Positions 26,291 to 41,200 of a stretch of 64,000 nucleotides of DNA are shown here, in pieces. The notes beneath the pieces were generated by a model. It was given only the letters and a program-made list of their open reading frames with translations, was not told the DNA's origin and ran no database searches. Every line of letters starts with the position of its first letter. The stretch's first letter is position 1. A program made the translations under genes and the position numbers. The DNA comes from Antilocapra americana (lineage: Eukaryota; Chordata; Mammalia; Artiodactyla; Antilocapridae): positions 7,641,969-7,705,968 of the forward strand of contig ML660774.1 of NCBI GenBank assembly GCA_007570785.1, read 5' to 3'.

Positions 26291-29200
26291 TTAAGCTTTG
26301 GGATAAAGGGTGACTGTGTCGTAGCCCTCTGGGGGCCTCGTGCGGGCCCGGGCGTGAGTTTCGCAGTACAGCTCCCCCTCCACGAAGAAGTAGCCCTTCT
26401 GTTTGAGGTTGAGGTTACAGTCGGCACACACGAAGCACTCCGGATGCCGGTATTTGTCCCGCGCCTTCACAACCGCACCACTGGTGGGGAAAAAGGAGAC
26501 CCTCTTGAAAACACACACACACACACAGAAAGCCAAAAACATGACCCAAAGGGAGACAACGCTACAGGGAAGGCAGGTGTTTCACATTCAGGAAACGATA
26601 ACTGTAAAACTGGGCACAGCTGTGGAACTGTAGTTGTCAGGGAGAGCCAAGACAACCACAAATAATCTCCACGGGTTTTTCGCCATTGTTCACACGTGAA
26701 TATCTCTCAGATTTTTTTTTTTCAAACAAGTTTTCTATTTCTTAGAGAAATGATAGGATCTTACTTCATGATCTCTCCCCATTGTTTCTTTGGAAGCAGG
26801 AGAGATGATGCAGATAATCCTCTGCAAAGGAACTGGGTTGTAACCAGGGTTGTTGTCTATACAACCAAAGTCCCTCTGCTTAAACTGTCTAGCTTGGTGG
26901 TCCAGGGTCCACTCTGTGGAACACAGAACACATCAAAGGGCAGAGATGGAATTTCCATGGGTAGGTACACTTGCATTTCAACAGTAAACTGTAGAAACAG
27001 TTTACTCCAACTTGGGAGCAACAATTGGATTGGCCAAAAAAATCCTTTTGGGTTTGTCCATTGCAGCGTATGGAAACCCCCGAACGAACTTTTTGGCCAC
27101 CCCAATATTCTGGGTAACATCACAACCTGTCATGTGTTACGAGGTCCTCTCTGCCCCCAGCCCCCTGTCCTGCTTGTTTCTCTGTCTTCTAGCCCCCTCT
27201 GTGCTATAAGCAGGCTTATCTCCCTCCCCTGCCCTCCTGGGATGCCTCCTGGGTGACTGGACTGATAGCTCCTCATTGTGAGAGCCAGTGACAGGGGAAC
27301 AGAGAAAGGGGATGGGAGACATGCAAGGGCCAGGAGGTGGAGGGACTGAAATGATCTGGTTCACTTGAAGATCTGAAACCAGCATGGGTGGCTATTTACA
27401 CATAAAGCCCCTTAAAATGGAAGCTGACTGTATGTCCAAAAATCATATTTCAGTATTTGTGCAACTTTAAGAAATTGACTAAGGATAAGGTGTTTTAATG
27501 AACAGCTGGCTGACCCCCATATTTGTTTTCCTGGGTTTATACAGAAAGGGAAGAATTCAAAGACATCAACAAAGGGAGGGCTTTTTGAAGTGAAGTCATG
27601 ATTCTTGGAAATGACTTTTAGGATATACTTCTGGGGCAGTTTCTTTTCATGAGCATATACCTGAAATTATAAGTCAGCATTTCCAACTCACATTCTATGC
27701 TAATTTGGGGGTACACCTAAAGGATTTCTGGTCAAACTGCCCTAAATGTTGTGGACATTTATATTTCAGTTCGCTGAATAGAAATTTGTTTTTCGTAAAA
27801 CTTAAAAGTCTCTTCTATCTCTGGATTCTTAAACTAGAGGAAATAGGGAACTGACGCCAAGGTTGATGGTGAATTTTGGGTTGAAAATGAAACTTACACG
27901 ATGCCACTCCCGCATTTGTCACAGAATGGCATCTTCTGTGTGCCGCCAGCACCGCCGTGGACTTTTGTAACTGGAGCCCTCACGCTCCGAGTTCCAGCAG
28001 GACGGTCATCTGAAAAACAAAGTGCTTCCATTTATGGCCAGGGAGCAGCTGGCTACGGTTTATACTTGGCTTCTATTTTAAGGTGTGCACTTTAACCTGA
28101 GGAATTCTTAGCTGTACCCACAGTATCATTTGGAAAGAAGCAGGATTCATTCAAGCATAATTTATTCTGAAACAAGACCTTATGAAACGAAGTTAGTTAA
28201 AAATGGTTGTTGTTTTTGTAGGGAGCTGTTACGAAATGCCCAAAGGAACAGGGAACATTTTGCATCTTTCTTTTTTAAATTGTGGTCAAGTATACACAGC
28301 ATAAAATGGACCATCTTCGCCATTTTAAGTGTGTAATTCAGTAGCATTAAGTATGTTCACAATTTTGTGCAGCTGTCACTGTTACCTATTTCTAGAACTT
28401 TCTCATCATCTAAAACAGAAACTCTGTAACCAGGAAACATTAACTCTGTATTTCACTCTCCTTCCAGACCCTGGTGACCTGTTAAATAGGGAAAATAACG
28501 GTTCCTACCTCACTGGGTTATTGTGAGGATTACATGATCGTGTGTGCAAAGCAGCTCGGCACAGGATTTGGGACACAGTGAGTGTTCATTCTACTCATAG
28601 TGAGTGTTCATTCCAGTGCTATCTAAAAATTATGATTATGATAGCCTGGGGTATGGGGAAGGCTGAGAAATTTTGCAGTATTTTATGATTGATAAGCTGA
28701 ACTAGCCCTTGACTACTGAGATAGGCTTTATCTTTGATGCTCTTTTACCATCAAGTTGGTGCCTCCTTAAATATGTTCTGGATGTTCTCTTCCTAAACCA
28801 GGCAACACCAAATCCTTTTTCAGCAAACAGTCATTGGATGACTGATGAAAATCAGTTTTGGGGACACTCATTCACATTATGCTTGCTGCCCTCCCCTCCC
28901 AAGACCCTTGCAATAACCTCTGTCAACAAGGTCTCAGCAGACATTCAACGAGTGCTCACCAGGGCCGTCGTTCACTAGCTCCTGGAGCACCCTGAAGGAG
29001 CCGGACTGGCGAGGCTGGGTCGGTTCATTCCGATTGTCGTGGAGCATCCGGTAGACATCCGACTCGGGGGGCACGGAGGCCGTGGGTTCACTGAAACAAG
29101 GAGGCGGGCGAAGCCGCGTCAGGAGCGTGTGTGCGCCGGAAGACACAAGCTATCAATAAGCTGTGAAACATTGCATTTACTGCCACTCCCGAACACAGAT

Positions 29201-32200
29201 TCAGTGTTCTAAAGTTCGTCTCATTATAGTTAAGTATAATGTGAATTCACACGGTTGCCTTAAAAATATCATTGATTAACCTGGGGGTCACTTCAGCACT
29301 TCTCCATGTGGGAGGATCCTTTGGAGGGCAATTGAAACGTTGTTAGGAAATAGTAATTTAAAAAATAATGCATGCTGATGGATATATAATTATATATAAT
29401 TAGAATGTGATGGATATATAATTATAATGTGAACAAAATTAACCTTTTAGAAATAAAAGGCCACATACGTGTGATAGAAAGTGCATGAGTGAGCCCAGCT
29501 TATCTCAGTCGTAAAGATGTTAATAAAATTCAGATTCATTTTGGATATTAAACCAAAAGTGTATGGTTTAGTTTTGTTAACTCCTGAATCAAGGTAACAT
29601 TTTGCTGTAAATTAAAGAATTCAACTTGTCAGTCTTTGAAAGCACATAATATAGTGACTTTCACATAGAAGTCAGTTATATAGGCTACTAAATAGCTACA
29701 TTATAGTTCATTTACAAAAATGATAGATGATTTATTTTAATAAACTTTCTACAAATATATTCATGATGAACAATAAAAAATGCCAAAATAAAAATACATC
29801 TCAGGCACTGTAATGTTTTACTGTTTTGTCATTTAATTGCATTATCTAGTAAAGGTGGTTGCTATTTGCACAAATTTTTATTACCTATATCATATTTGGA
29901 AATAATCATCTTACTTATCTGAAGCTCCTTGCAAATGGCTTTGAAATACATTATGCTATTATTATCTCATATTCATCCCAAGGGCTATCTTGGGGATATT
30001 GTTACATAGCACTTGTAAGCATTATAATACTTTATAATGGTTCTATAATACTGAAAGAAGTAATAAGGTTTTATCTTCTAATAAATCTTTTTAATTGAAA
30101 AGTACTTTGAAAAAATATGCATAATAAAGAATAAATTAGTCAAAATAGAGACCAATGGAAATTAGATATCTACATTAGTAGCTTGAGATATTCACTTACA
30201 AATCCTTACTCATGGCAAAAATATTAAATGGAAAAATAATGAACTCTTCCACAAGATGCTATTAGAAGAGACAAAAGGTATCATTTCTTTTAAAACTTAT
30301 CTGAACCTCCCATCCCTTCCCCAGTTTTTGATACCCAAAGAAGAAACACAGTATCCCAGATTATAAATCACTTTTGAGAAGTACTGTACCAGATATTTGT
30401 AAAATACATCGTAGCTTTTCAAAAGACATGTACATTTCGCCCTGCCATGATTTCATTTTATTGCTGTCACATAAAACTGCTTGGTTAATTTCTCAAATCA
30501 CCATTATCACAAGGCCGAGATATCTGCAATAAATCCTTAGTACTTTTTTTTTCTTGAAAGCTTTCTTCCCATTAAGACAATGCTACAAGACAGCAGTAAA
30601 GTCGACATTGCCCACGTGTTTAGTTAATATGCCCACGGCTCAGAAAGACTCGTATTACCTCATCGGGGGTGTTTCCCCTAGAGCTGTTGAAACCTGACCC
30701 TGAAGTGTTTCCATAATATTGTCATCTGAGTACAACTGCATGGGTGTATTAAATTGAGCATGTACAATCTTCACACCAGGAAGTTCCATTTCCAAAGGAA
30801 TGTTAGGGGCCATCTTAGCAGCAACTTTCAAGTCACCTGGGCAAATAGTGCTAAGAGTACTGACAGAAGAAGGGGTGCTACGTCCACTGCTACCGTCAGC
30901 ACCGGACGGGGTACTGCATCCACTGTGTCAATGACCACGTCACACAGAAGACAACGGGGACCAGAAAATCCAGACAGGACACAGAGAACAAGTACAGAGA
31001 GGTTAAAAGCAAGAGGTGAATGAAACCAAATGGAAACGAAATGTTTACTTCTGGCTAGAATTTGTTTGAGAAAGGGAACACTTTTAAAAGTTCACGATCG
31101 AAAAAAGTTTCACAGAGTTAAAAGGTACCGGTGATACTGCATTTTTTGGCTCTGCTGTACTATAAAATATGCTCTGCTAGGCAAAAGCTTCATGGGAGAA
31201 GAGTTGTGTATAAAGGCAGTGGCTTAGGGGAATTGCATTAGCTGGAATCCCTTTTTCATTTCTGAGCTGCAATATTCCAAATTAAAATATTAATGAATGA
31301 TCCTACACAAATAGTAATATGGATGTGCAGCATGAAGATCCAATCATATATTTAGGCTAAACATTGCGAAATAAGTTATTTCCAGAAATATAGTTGGGCT
31401 TAATTCAATAGTAATTGGCAACTTGTAGGTTATGTCATAAAGATTCTGTTTTATGACTTTTTATACATATTTTGTTGCTATTTTAACTTTTTCTATTTAA
31501 TTCTCTAGTTTTGTGAAGACTACACTTTAAGAAATTGTTTGGTGACTTAATATAGGTCCTAGAAATAGCCAATAAATGCTTGTCACCTTGAAATTAATAA
31601 TTAGAGCAAATAAAGTGATCTCAGACTCTTCAGATGCAACTTAGGGCTAAGATATGTATATATATTTCTTTAATACATAGCTATTTCTTGCAAAATTTTG
31701 AAAGTACACATATATTTTCATGCATATTTCTCATTTCCTTTTAAAGTCAAGTTAAAGGAACTTACTCAAACATCAGAAAGGCCAGTCATGCAATTTTAAG
31801 AAAAACTACAGAAGTTTCATATCCTCTATGAATAAAATTCTCTACAGATATGAGGTTAGTTATAACTGACATGCTGATGCCTAAAAATCATTTTTCTACA
31901 TGCATTTTAAATGCAGCATGACAAATGCATTTTTTTGAGAAATGGAATATATATATATATATATATATTTTAAAGCACAGTCATTTAAGACAAAGCCAAA
32001 GGAAATATTAGGATTGATGTAAGCTTCTATCATGTGTGCAAGTTGGTGTTGCTGTAAACTCAAGGCAGAGAACAGTTTACATGGTGTGTTTATCTCAGTG
32101 TTCCCATCGGGCTCAAGCATGGCCCGTGCCTGCATTTGCTCTCCAGGCCTATTAATGTCAACCTCAGGCCCATACAGACAGCAAAAACCCCAGACCCAGT

Positions 32201-35200
32201 ATATTGAGGATTGATTTTGTTGACTTCATCAGTGCTGCAGCCTGGTTAGTCGGGGCAACCCATGCCACTCAATAAATTACAAAAAAAATGTTTTGTGTGT
32301 TGTGTTATCCAGTTTGACCTGTACAGACTAAATGAAGCAGGTAAATATGAACGTGCTTCTTCACTTCCTGGCTGTTGAGAACCTGTTTGAAACTCAGTCA
32401 GCAAATTGGTTGATCACACACAAAAATATCAAGTGGTTTATTCACCATTTTCATAGGCTTAACTCTATACTGGTTGCTAAAATTGACTTAGTTGGTGAAA
32501 GAGTAGAAATGAAACTTCAGTTAGACTGCAGTTCAGTCAGGATCATATCGATTTGACCTCAGTATAATGAAGTTTATTAAATTGTAATTGAAGGATTTTA
32601 AACACTGAATTTCAATATTGGGAGACTGGGGCTTAAACCAGTGAACCTTTTCCACAAGCATTTTATAACTACTCTGACCTTACTGTGTGCCAGGCATGGT
32701 GTTAGGTAGTGGGGATGTCAACTATGGTTAACTTGGAACTTACAGATAGAACTGATTTTACAGTTGTAATTAATATTATTTTCCCCCTTATTAGTGTTCT
32801 TACATACATGCATGTCTGTGTATATAATTTTGTCTAAGCAGAGATTGTGTCTTCTATTTCCTAGTTTCTTAATCATTCTATTTAAGGGCCCATGTCTATC
32901 TATTCACATAGGAAATAAAACCTAAGCAAATGGCAAATATCTTTTTATACATTTCTGGAACGATTTTAAATGAGCTCTTGAGCTGATGCTTAAAAAATAG
33001 GTTTCATGGATTCCAGTCACTGTGGAGATGATCGTGGGTCAGCATGACCTATTCCTGTGACTTGGAAAGGTAGATGCTGCTGAAATTTCATGACATTGAG
33101 CTATTGACTTGGCAACCTGTAAGGCTGATGATACACTCAATTACTCTCATACAACTGGATAGAGCATTAGACCAGGAACTCATTTCCCTGCTGTGTATAT
33201 GGACTTTTGGGGACATGCTTCCAGAAGCAGCTTGTCCAAAAACCACTAACTGGATTGTATTTTATCACCTGGATCTATAAAATGCCTGGCATGTATTTTT
33301 AAGGATAGTTTTGGCTTTAAACATTTACAAATTTTCACATGAAAACGCTGGTCTTTTAATATGGGTCAGTTACGATGAAACCATTTAAAGAACCCTAACT
33401 AGTAGTAAGACCCAGGGAGATGACTACATTGGTATCTCTAACTTACAACTGATTCAAAAGTTGTTTATTAATGGTGTAGTTATTGCTTGGTAAGTAGCCA
33501 CTCAAAATTCCACCTTGATGAAGAATTATTTGGTAAGAACAAGAAATTTGGAAGCTAGAGCAAATAGTGAGGGGCCACAGGAAGACAGGGAGGATCACAG
33601 AAACATTTTTAGAATTTTTTAAGGTTTGTTTACTGGTATCTGTTTTTTAAGCAAATCCTTTCATTTCTGTTTTTCCTCTCCCCTCTTTCAAATTTAGCTA
33701 GATTGAAAGGCACCTTACAATGAAAAAATTATGAGTAGCTTGTCATTATCACCATGTTTGAATTAAGTAAAAATATAAAAGAAGGGCTTTACGTACCTGA
33801 ATCTCTGATTTACCCTGAGTTTTGCTATTAAATGTCATTGGCCTTTAGCAGAAGCAAGATCTGTGTTACTCTAATGCATCATTTCACTTAAGCCTCATGG
33901 AGTTCTAGAGCTCATGTTAGTGAGCTTACATTTTTGTTAACCTCAAAAGAATGCAAGTATATCTGTTTTACTGTGCTTCTTTAGGAAGATGTATGTATAT
34001 CTATATATATTTATTCAATAGTAAAAGAGCATTTTACCTTTTAATCCAGTTTTTTTATGTTATTGAGAGTCAGGTTGGAAAACTGTTGAATGTGGGGAAA
34101 TAGAGAAGGATGTAGAGGAGAATGAAATATGAAGGAGGAAAAAAAAACTAAAAGAAGCCAAAAAGGATTGTTCAAAGTTGCCAGTATGCAGGAGGAATAA
34201 CAGCTCCTGATTCTTCTTGCTACTCAGGAAGTCTAATTAGGTACTCTTGAGATTTTACTCCTTTATCTAATGAACATTTGCTGAGCATTTACTGTCCTAG
34301 CCTCATTTCTTGGTGCTAGAGATATAATATGTTTACATTCAGTGGGGTCAGATGTCTTTGGTAGTCATTGCCTTATTATTAATAGCATCTTTCTCCGGGT
34401 TTTTACTCCATTTCCTCTTTCTGAGTCTGATATCACAAAATTGGCTTACTTTGAGGTCATTTTCTGGCCCTGACTCTAGCTCATGGAAAGGTCTGCACAA
34501 GGAAATCATATATCAAGTGGTGACCGACCATCCATGGCAAGCGCATAAACTCAGATGTCTCCACGGGCGAGGAGGGTCACACATATATGAAAACGGGCCA
34601 GGTGTCATATGTTTGGGAGTTAAGGGCATTTTGCCAAGATTGAGAGTAGATGTTCCATCTTAAGCCACTGACCTAAATTCCATAATTTTAAACAACGGGA
34701 GGGTTAAAGAAAACATTGTCTGTGAATTGACTCCACCTACAGACCACCAATTGGGATACCTGATGTAGATCTTTGCTCACTGATGTAGATCTTTGCTCAC
34801 TGATCCTAGTCTGTTAGGACTGATCCAGCCTAACTCCCACTTCCTTTCTCTGGACTGGTTGATGGAGCTGAGATCAGAGGAACGGGTTTGAGGTTTCCTG
34901 AAGTCACTGTTTCCTAATGTGGCAATACAGGACTGTGACCTGCCAGGCTCCTCTGTCCATGGAATTCTCCAGGCAAGAATATTGGAGTGGGTGGCCATTC
35001 TCTTCTCCAGGGGGTCTTCCCAACCCAGGGATCGATCCCAGGTCTCCTGCATTGCAGGCAGGTTCTTTACCAGCTGAGCCACCAGGGAAGCCGCACAAGC
35101 ACTCATAAGAATGAAAATTCATTTTTATGTAAGAGCTAGGATGAGTGGGGTTACCCAGTGGGCTCTGATGACACAGTGAGAACTAGGTGCTGAGAAGGGA

Positions 35201-38200
35201 TGATCGGAGTCTGTCAAATCCAGAAAGCTGTACCAGCCTTTCCACGTTTGCCTCACCTGCTTCCTAACTCCTGACTGGGGGCTGGTTTTCATGTTTGTTC
35301 CTGCTGACTGGGCCATCCTGCCCTGGGACAGGGTATATCTGCTAACCTCAAGGTCACTGTGTTCTAGATGGGATACTCAGAGCAGGAGGGGTATCGGTTA
35401 TAAATACACACAGCGATTGCAAAACATTTCACAGCTCTATAATCTTGTCAATATTCACTCTCAGAAATGGGGGTGAGTCGGCTACTAGTCTCCACCAGCT
35501 CTAGAATTTGTTTCTTTTGCTTTTGCAGTAAGCTTCAAAACAGAGAAAAGTCACTCCAAACACCTAAGAGTTATGTATCTTGGTGATTAGTAGGATTTAT
35601 TAAAGAGGCATGCAATCCAAACTTCACCATCTTAACGCTTATGACCTGCTTCGGCCTGGGATTATGAAAGGTTTGGGCCGAACATTGTGCTTGTGTTCAA
35701 AGTAGTTCACATCCTGCAAAAACAAAGGGTTAAAAAGCCCCTCAGTGGAGGATTAATATATATATATATTTTTTTAGATAAAATTAAATGCACAATAATT
35801 GTATAGAGGATTATTTATCACCAGATATTGACATGACTAAGAAGGGTGATGATGGAACCAGAGCGATTTCTTCCTCTCAACCATCTATTCACTAAACATT
35901 CAGGAACTGGCAGTACTGGACCCTAGAACATGTTCTAGATGCTCGTCTTTACAAGAAAAATCTGATCCGTGCCTTCAGGAAAGTAAAAATCAAACAGCAA
36001 GAGCTGGACGTTCGAAAGGAAAAGAAGCCTTACTATCACCACTGAGAGCATGGCAGCCAGAAACCAAGTGGAATACTTACCTTTGAGGTGAACTAGGAAT
36101 GAGCCCCCGCAGCTGCCCGTGAAGCGCATCTTGTATATTGCTGGTTGAATAGAGCCCAATGGGTGAGTTATAGGAAGCACTCACTACCTGTCTTTTGTCA
36201 TCAATGTTTGCTGCTGCAACAAAAGGCTGGGCCCTTCTGTTGTGCGTGGCACCAATGGGTTTGAACTCCTGTACAATGGCAGACAAAATACACAAAGCCA
36301 CAGAACGCACAACAAAGCCGTTAGCGCGCAAACCAACAGCATCGCTCGTGTTAATCAAGGCTTCTTTATCCACTACGAGATTAACGGCAGGGTTAAAGGA
36401 GGACTACATTTGCTATGAACTTCATATGTGTTGTGAACATCACCGTATGTCAAGGTGAAAAGGAACTGATCTTATTTGAAATATAAAATAATGTATATAT
36501 TGTACCATTTGTCTGCTCGCTACTGACTTCATCTAAGAAAGTCTCTTAGGACTCATTTCAATCCAGAAATTTTGTCTCAAAAATGAGATTTTGGGCTTCA
36601 ATGATCCCACATACCACTTTCTTAAGTAGAACTTAGATAAGATTTCTCTTAACATTTCCCCCATTTTAGGAAATGGGAGCCAAACGCAATCAGAAAGGGA
36701 TTGAGCATTTATGAATAACTGTCCTGCATCATTTTAACTAATCAAGTCTTTTTTCTGTTTTTTCTTAATTCCTGCAACAAACAAAATTCTTAATTTGCAT
36801 TAAGATATAACCTTAAATTTGAAAAAAAATAATAGAAATTAAAGAACTTCCATTATGAAAGCAGGAAAAACATTTATAGAAAACTCTCCCTTTTTATTGT
36901 GCTGATTTCATGATGTGAGTTCATGTTTACTCTAGCTGAAGAAAGACTTAAGTCAGCAATTCAGAGACAGTGAATGTAGGTGATTTACAGAAGCATTTTC
37001 ACTTTATTGCTCAGGGAAAAGGAACAAACTTCAATCCAAAATTCTGAGTTTGAAACATGCCTGAATGATCTGAAACTTTGTTATTATCTTTTAATATAGG
37101 AACCAAGTTTTCCAACTTTTGTACAGATTGATAATTTTGTCAAGTCATTAAACTTTTTCTTCTTCTAAGCAACAGAAGAAAACCAAAAACAAATGCTAAA
37201 ATATACACAAGCTGATTCTCTTTCAAACCTTCTCATTTGGCAGAATTAGTTAAGATCAGTCTTTACATTATTTTCACTCACACATTCACAGCAACCTCCT
37301 TTATTTTTGTGACTTCACCGCCAGTGTTTCCCAGAGATCTCAAATAGTACAAACATTTGTGATTACTTGAAATTTTAATGGAGGCTATTTTGATCTAAAA
37401 ACTAAAAACATACAGTAATATTCTTATTTGTGTCATTTTTCCCTTGTGATTATACATGAGTAAGGCGTGGAGTGTGCTTTTTAGAAAAAAGCTTGTGTTC
37501 CTTTCTTAGGGGTGGAACCACAGTTCTGCATTGATTTCAGGGGATGCCAACAACTTACTTTAGGGACCCAACGAGCACAATGCTGCTTCTTGGTTCTCCT
37601 GAGCAGGCAGGCATCACATATACTCCTTGTTCCCCAATTTAGGCCAACTGGAAAAAGCTCACTTACAAAGTAGCTATGACAAGGCAAATGGGGTGCAGCT
37701 TCAAATAGTAGCCCTAACAGAGTCTTTGACTCCAACTGCCCCAAATCTCACAGTACCTGAAAATCTGTAATGTGGTGAATAGGAGCGTTTCTCTCAATTA
37801 CTTTGGACACCATATTTTAATAGTCTCCTGAACTTGAAGTGGTGGTCTGTGATTCTATAGCATGATTGACTTGACTCATATCTTATTGATTTAATCTTTA
37901 ATCTCCAGAAAGCCTCACTGCCTAGGAGCTGGTTGAGTGACAATGAAGTTGCTGATATTAGAGAGCAGCATGATTGGGACAATCAAATATGGCTTTAGAA
38001 AAGTGCTGAATCCCAGAACATGTGAAAATGTGTGCAAAGATTGATATAGTGGTACCATCTGATTGCTCTGACTGATTTAATAATGAATTTGGATTGGCTG
38101 TGTTTTATGATTAACCATTATGATTAGCTGTTATTATGGCCTGAAAAAAAGTAAATGGGAAATAATTGTAAATAATGATGATGGACATGATTCAAGCCTT

Positions 38201-41200
38201 TGTTACTTTGGATATGAAAGAAGACAGAAGGCTAATTGCCTAATTTAGTTTTGGTGTATTATAAATCTCTCAGGTTAATTAAAAGAGTGTATAAAGAAGT
38301 ACTGAAGGACTCAAGCTTTGTGGAATTTAGCTTTTTTTTTTAAAGTGAGAGTGATGTGCCTTAAAGATCTTGATATGAAATACTGATTTTACAAAAATTA
38401 GGTAACATAATGTGATGGCTTTATGAGGAAGAAAAATCTCTGCCCTTATTTCTTCTTAGTCTTAAAATGATAAATAAACATGGGTGGCAATTGTCCTATA
38501 AATGAGGCATCTTCTCTGAAAACATTTGTGCAATAATAGCCCCTAGTAGTACTTCAAAAAGCAGCATGTAAGTTAATTAGCTCCAAGCTTTTCTTTGACG
38601 TTTTCGGTTTTAGTTATATATTGCAAATGTCACAAAAGTGTAATTTGTTAAAATGAAACAATAAAACTCTCTTTTTTACTCACATCCTAAAAGGAAGTGT
38701 TTCTAACACAGGCTTCAAACATTTGTATTCAGACTTTGCAAAGCATTAGTTTATAGGCTGCTGGAGTCATTTCAAAAAAGCACAGTGAAGTATATACACT
38801 AAAGGTAAACAACAAATTTAAATATGGCACAGAGAGGCAACATTCTATCCAAGTCTTACATCACTGTTGATGGTCAAACAGAATCAAAAGACAAGACCAA
38901 TTAGAAGCTTGCTATTCCAATTTAATTCCTTTTTATATTTTCCTGGAAAATCATTAGTAATGGAAAAATACTGTAAAAATTTTATCTAGCAGTTAACATA
39001 GTCCAGCTCTTGTGTTTCTTCTACCCAGACAAAAGCATCGAAATGATTCTTATCTCTTAGGAATTCAATAAGTAATTATTGTGATTAATTAGATTTTCCA
39101 ATAGTATTTTTAAATGGTAGGATCTCATATTAAAAAATGATATTTTGAATTAATGAAATGTCTAGAGCTACCAGAGCGAAAGCTAAGTAACTTGACAGAG
39201 ATCTGCTGACTCTGGGAGAATGCAGCTCTTGACAGCAATCTCCCCAGTCCTTGAAATGACCTCAGAGATGTTGTCATTCAAAGAGTTCACCTTTCAGCTT
39301 CTTACTTGAATGAATATTTGGTCTGAGAACTGAGGGAATAACTAGCTCTGACACATGACTGATGCATGTGTGATACATGTCTGATACACAAGTATGCAGA
39401 GCTACTTATAAGAAAAAACGGTGGCAAAATTAGGAAAGAAACTATATCAAGTGCTCATATCAAGGTGCACTTAGTAAATGATTATATTTCATCATGGCTG
39501 AAATTTATCACCAATCCTTGTCCCATCCTCATGCCCTCCCCTTAAATGAAAAATAAAACCACTCATAGTTATTTTTACTTCAGTGATCTGTTTCAAGTGT
39601 TCCTCCACAAGTCAGTGGGGAGGAGTTTGGGGAAACGAGGATTTTATGAAAACTTGTTTTGGGCAGGCTGCTGTCCAGTTATCAAAACATTGCAGAATAA
39701 AGTTATTTCACGAAAACGTGACAACTTCAAGCCTACTTCTGTACCCTACTTGACTGTGCAGACAGTATGTTTTTACTGTCAAACCTTTTATGGAAAGGAT
39801 GCAGTCTTTTCTCATTTAGAAAACAGCATTTTTATTTCTGAAAAGCATCTTTCCTGTCAAGTGATAACTACATTATAATTTTGAATAGTTCAGCTAATAT
39901 TAAACAAAGATGAGGGTAATGCCTTATTGGAGAATGTGACCTTTGAAGAAGGACAAAGAACTCTAACATATACCTTTTGTCTTTTTCTATGCTTTATATA
40001 GAAAAATGTACCCGTCTGCTCATAGGCATGTTCAAGATTGTCTAGAAGGAGTTTATCCAATGGCTAGGGGTTGATTGAAACAACCTCTAAGGTTTCTTTT
40101 AAGCCTAAGACTGGAGTCTAAATTAATAAAATCAAAATTTAGCAATTTAATAATAGCATGGAAAAATGAAAAAAATCTAGATGTTAAAATTTAGTATCAT
40201 TTATTATTATAACTGTGTAAGAAAAAGTCCCCCAAACTTAAACCTATTCCTAGGGGGAAAAGCTGGGGAAAAAATACACTAACATTTTATTATTTGTGGC
40301 TGCACTTCCATGATAGGGTATTATGGTTTGTTTTTTTTCCCCCAGTGAATATATATTGCCTTTAAAATGAAAAATAGTGTTTTAGTGCAATAGCAAAGGT
40401 CACATAACTTACAACAGAAGTTTGACTTGGGTTGAGAAACAAGAACTCAACTATCACATCACTCAAACGCAACATTTTACCATTCATATACAATGGCATT
40501 TTAAAGACTTACTGGCATTTGTTTTTCAGACTGACATACCTTTATTGTTCAGAAGGGGTTGGTTTATTTGTAGAGTTCTTATTTGGGGAAAGACAAGATA
40601 TCTGTTTGCAAGATATTTCTTTGCATAGCTTTGTGTTAATTTTTTTAGAAAAAGAATATAAACATAAGCACAGTTTGGCCAGTTCTTCAGTCTCAGTCTA
40701 TAAGTTAATTCACTGATACTTATGCCTACGTTTTGTTCCAGTTTGTACTATGGAATTTTCAGATAGCAGAGATTATGCTGAAATTTAGCTATATTTTGTA
40801 GGGAAGGTCTTTACCTAAGTGCCAAATTATGTGAGCTGTTCATGCAGAAATCTGGCTGAGGGTCACAAGGAGTAGGAATATTTTGGTCCTTTAGGGGAAG
40901 AACAGAAATGGTCCTTATCTCTGAGCCGTTCAAACACCAGCCTCTTAGAGAGGATGCAAGTAAGAAGTTAGTCATGACTCAGTCTAATGGAATGTTCAAA
41001 GGCTCCATCTGACTGACTTCTGTAGCCCTTAACTCAATCTTCACCTTTTTTATTTTTTAATAAAAACTATCCCTTTCTGTATCTTTTCCCCATGTGTAGT
41101 ATCATAAATATTTATATTGTCTGACCCCAAAATGAAGGACACATGTGCTAACAAATGATTGACAAGAGGCCAGAGTATTTAACATTTGAATTATCTTTTA

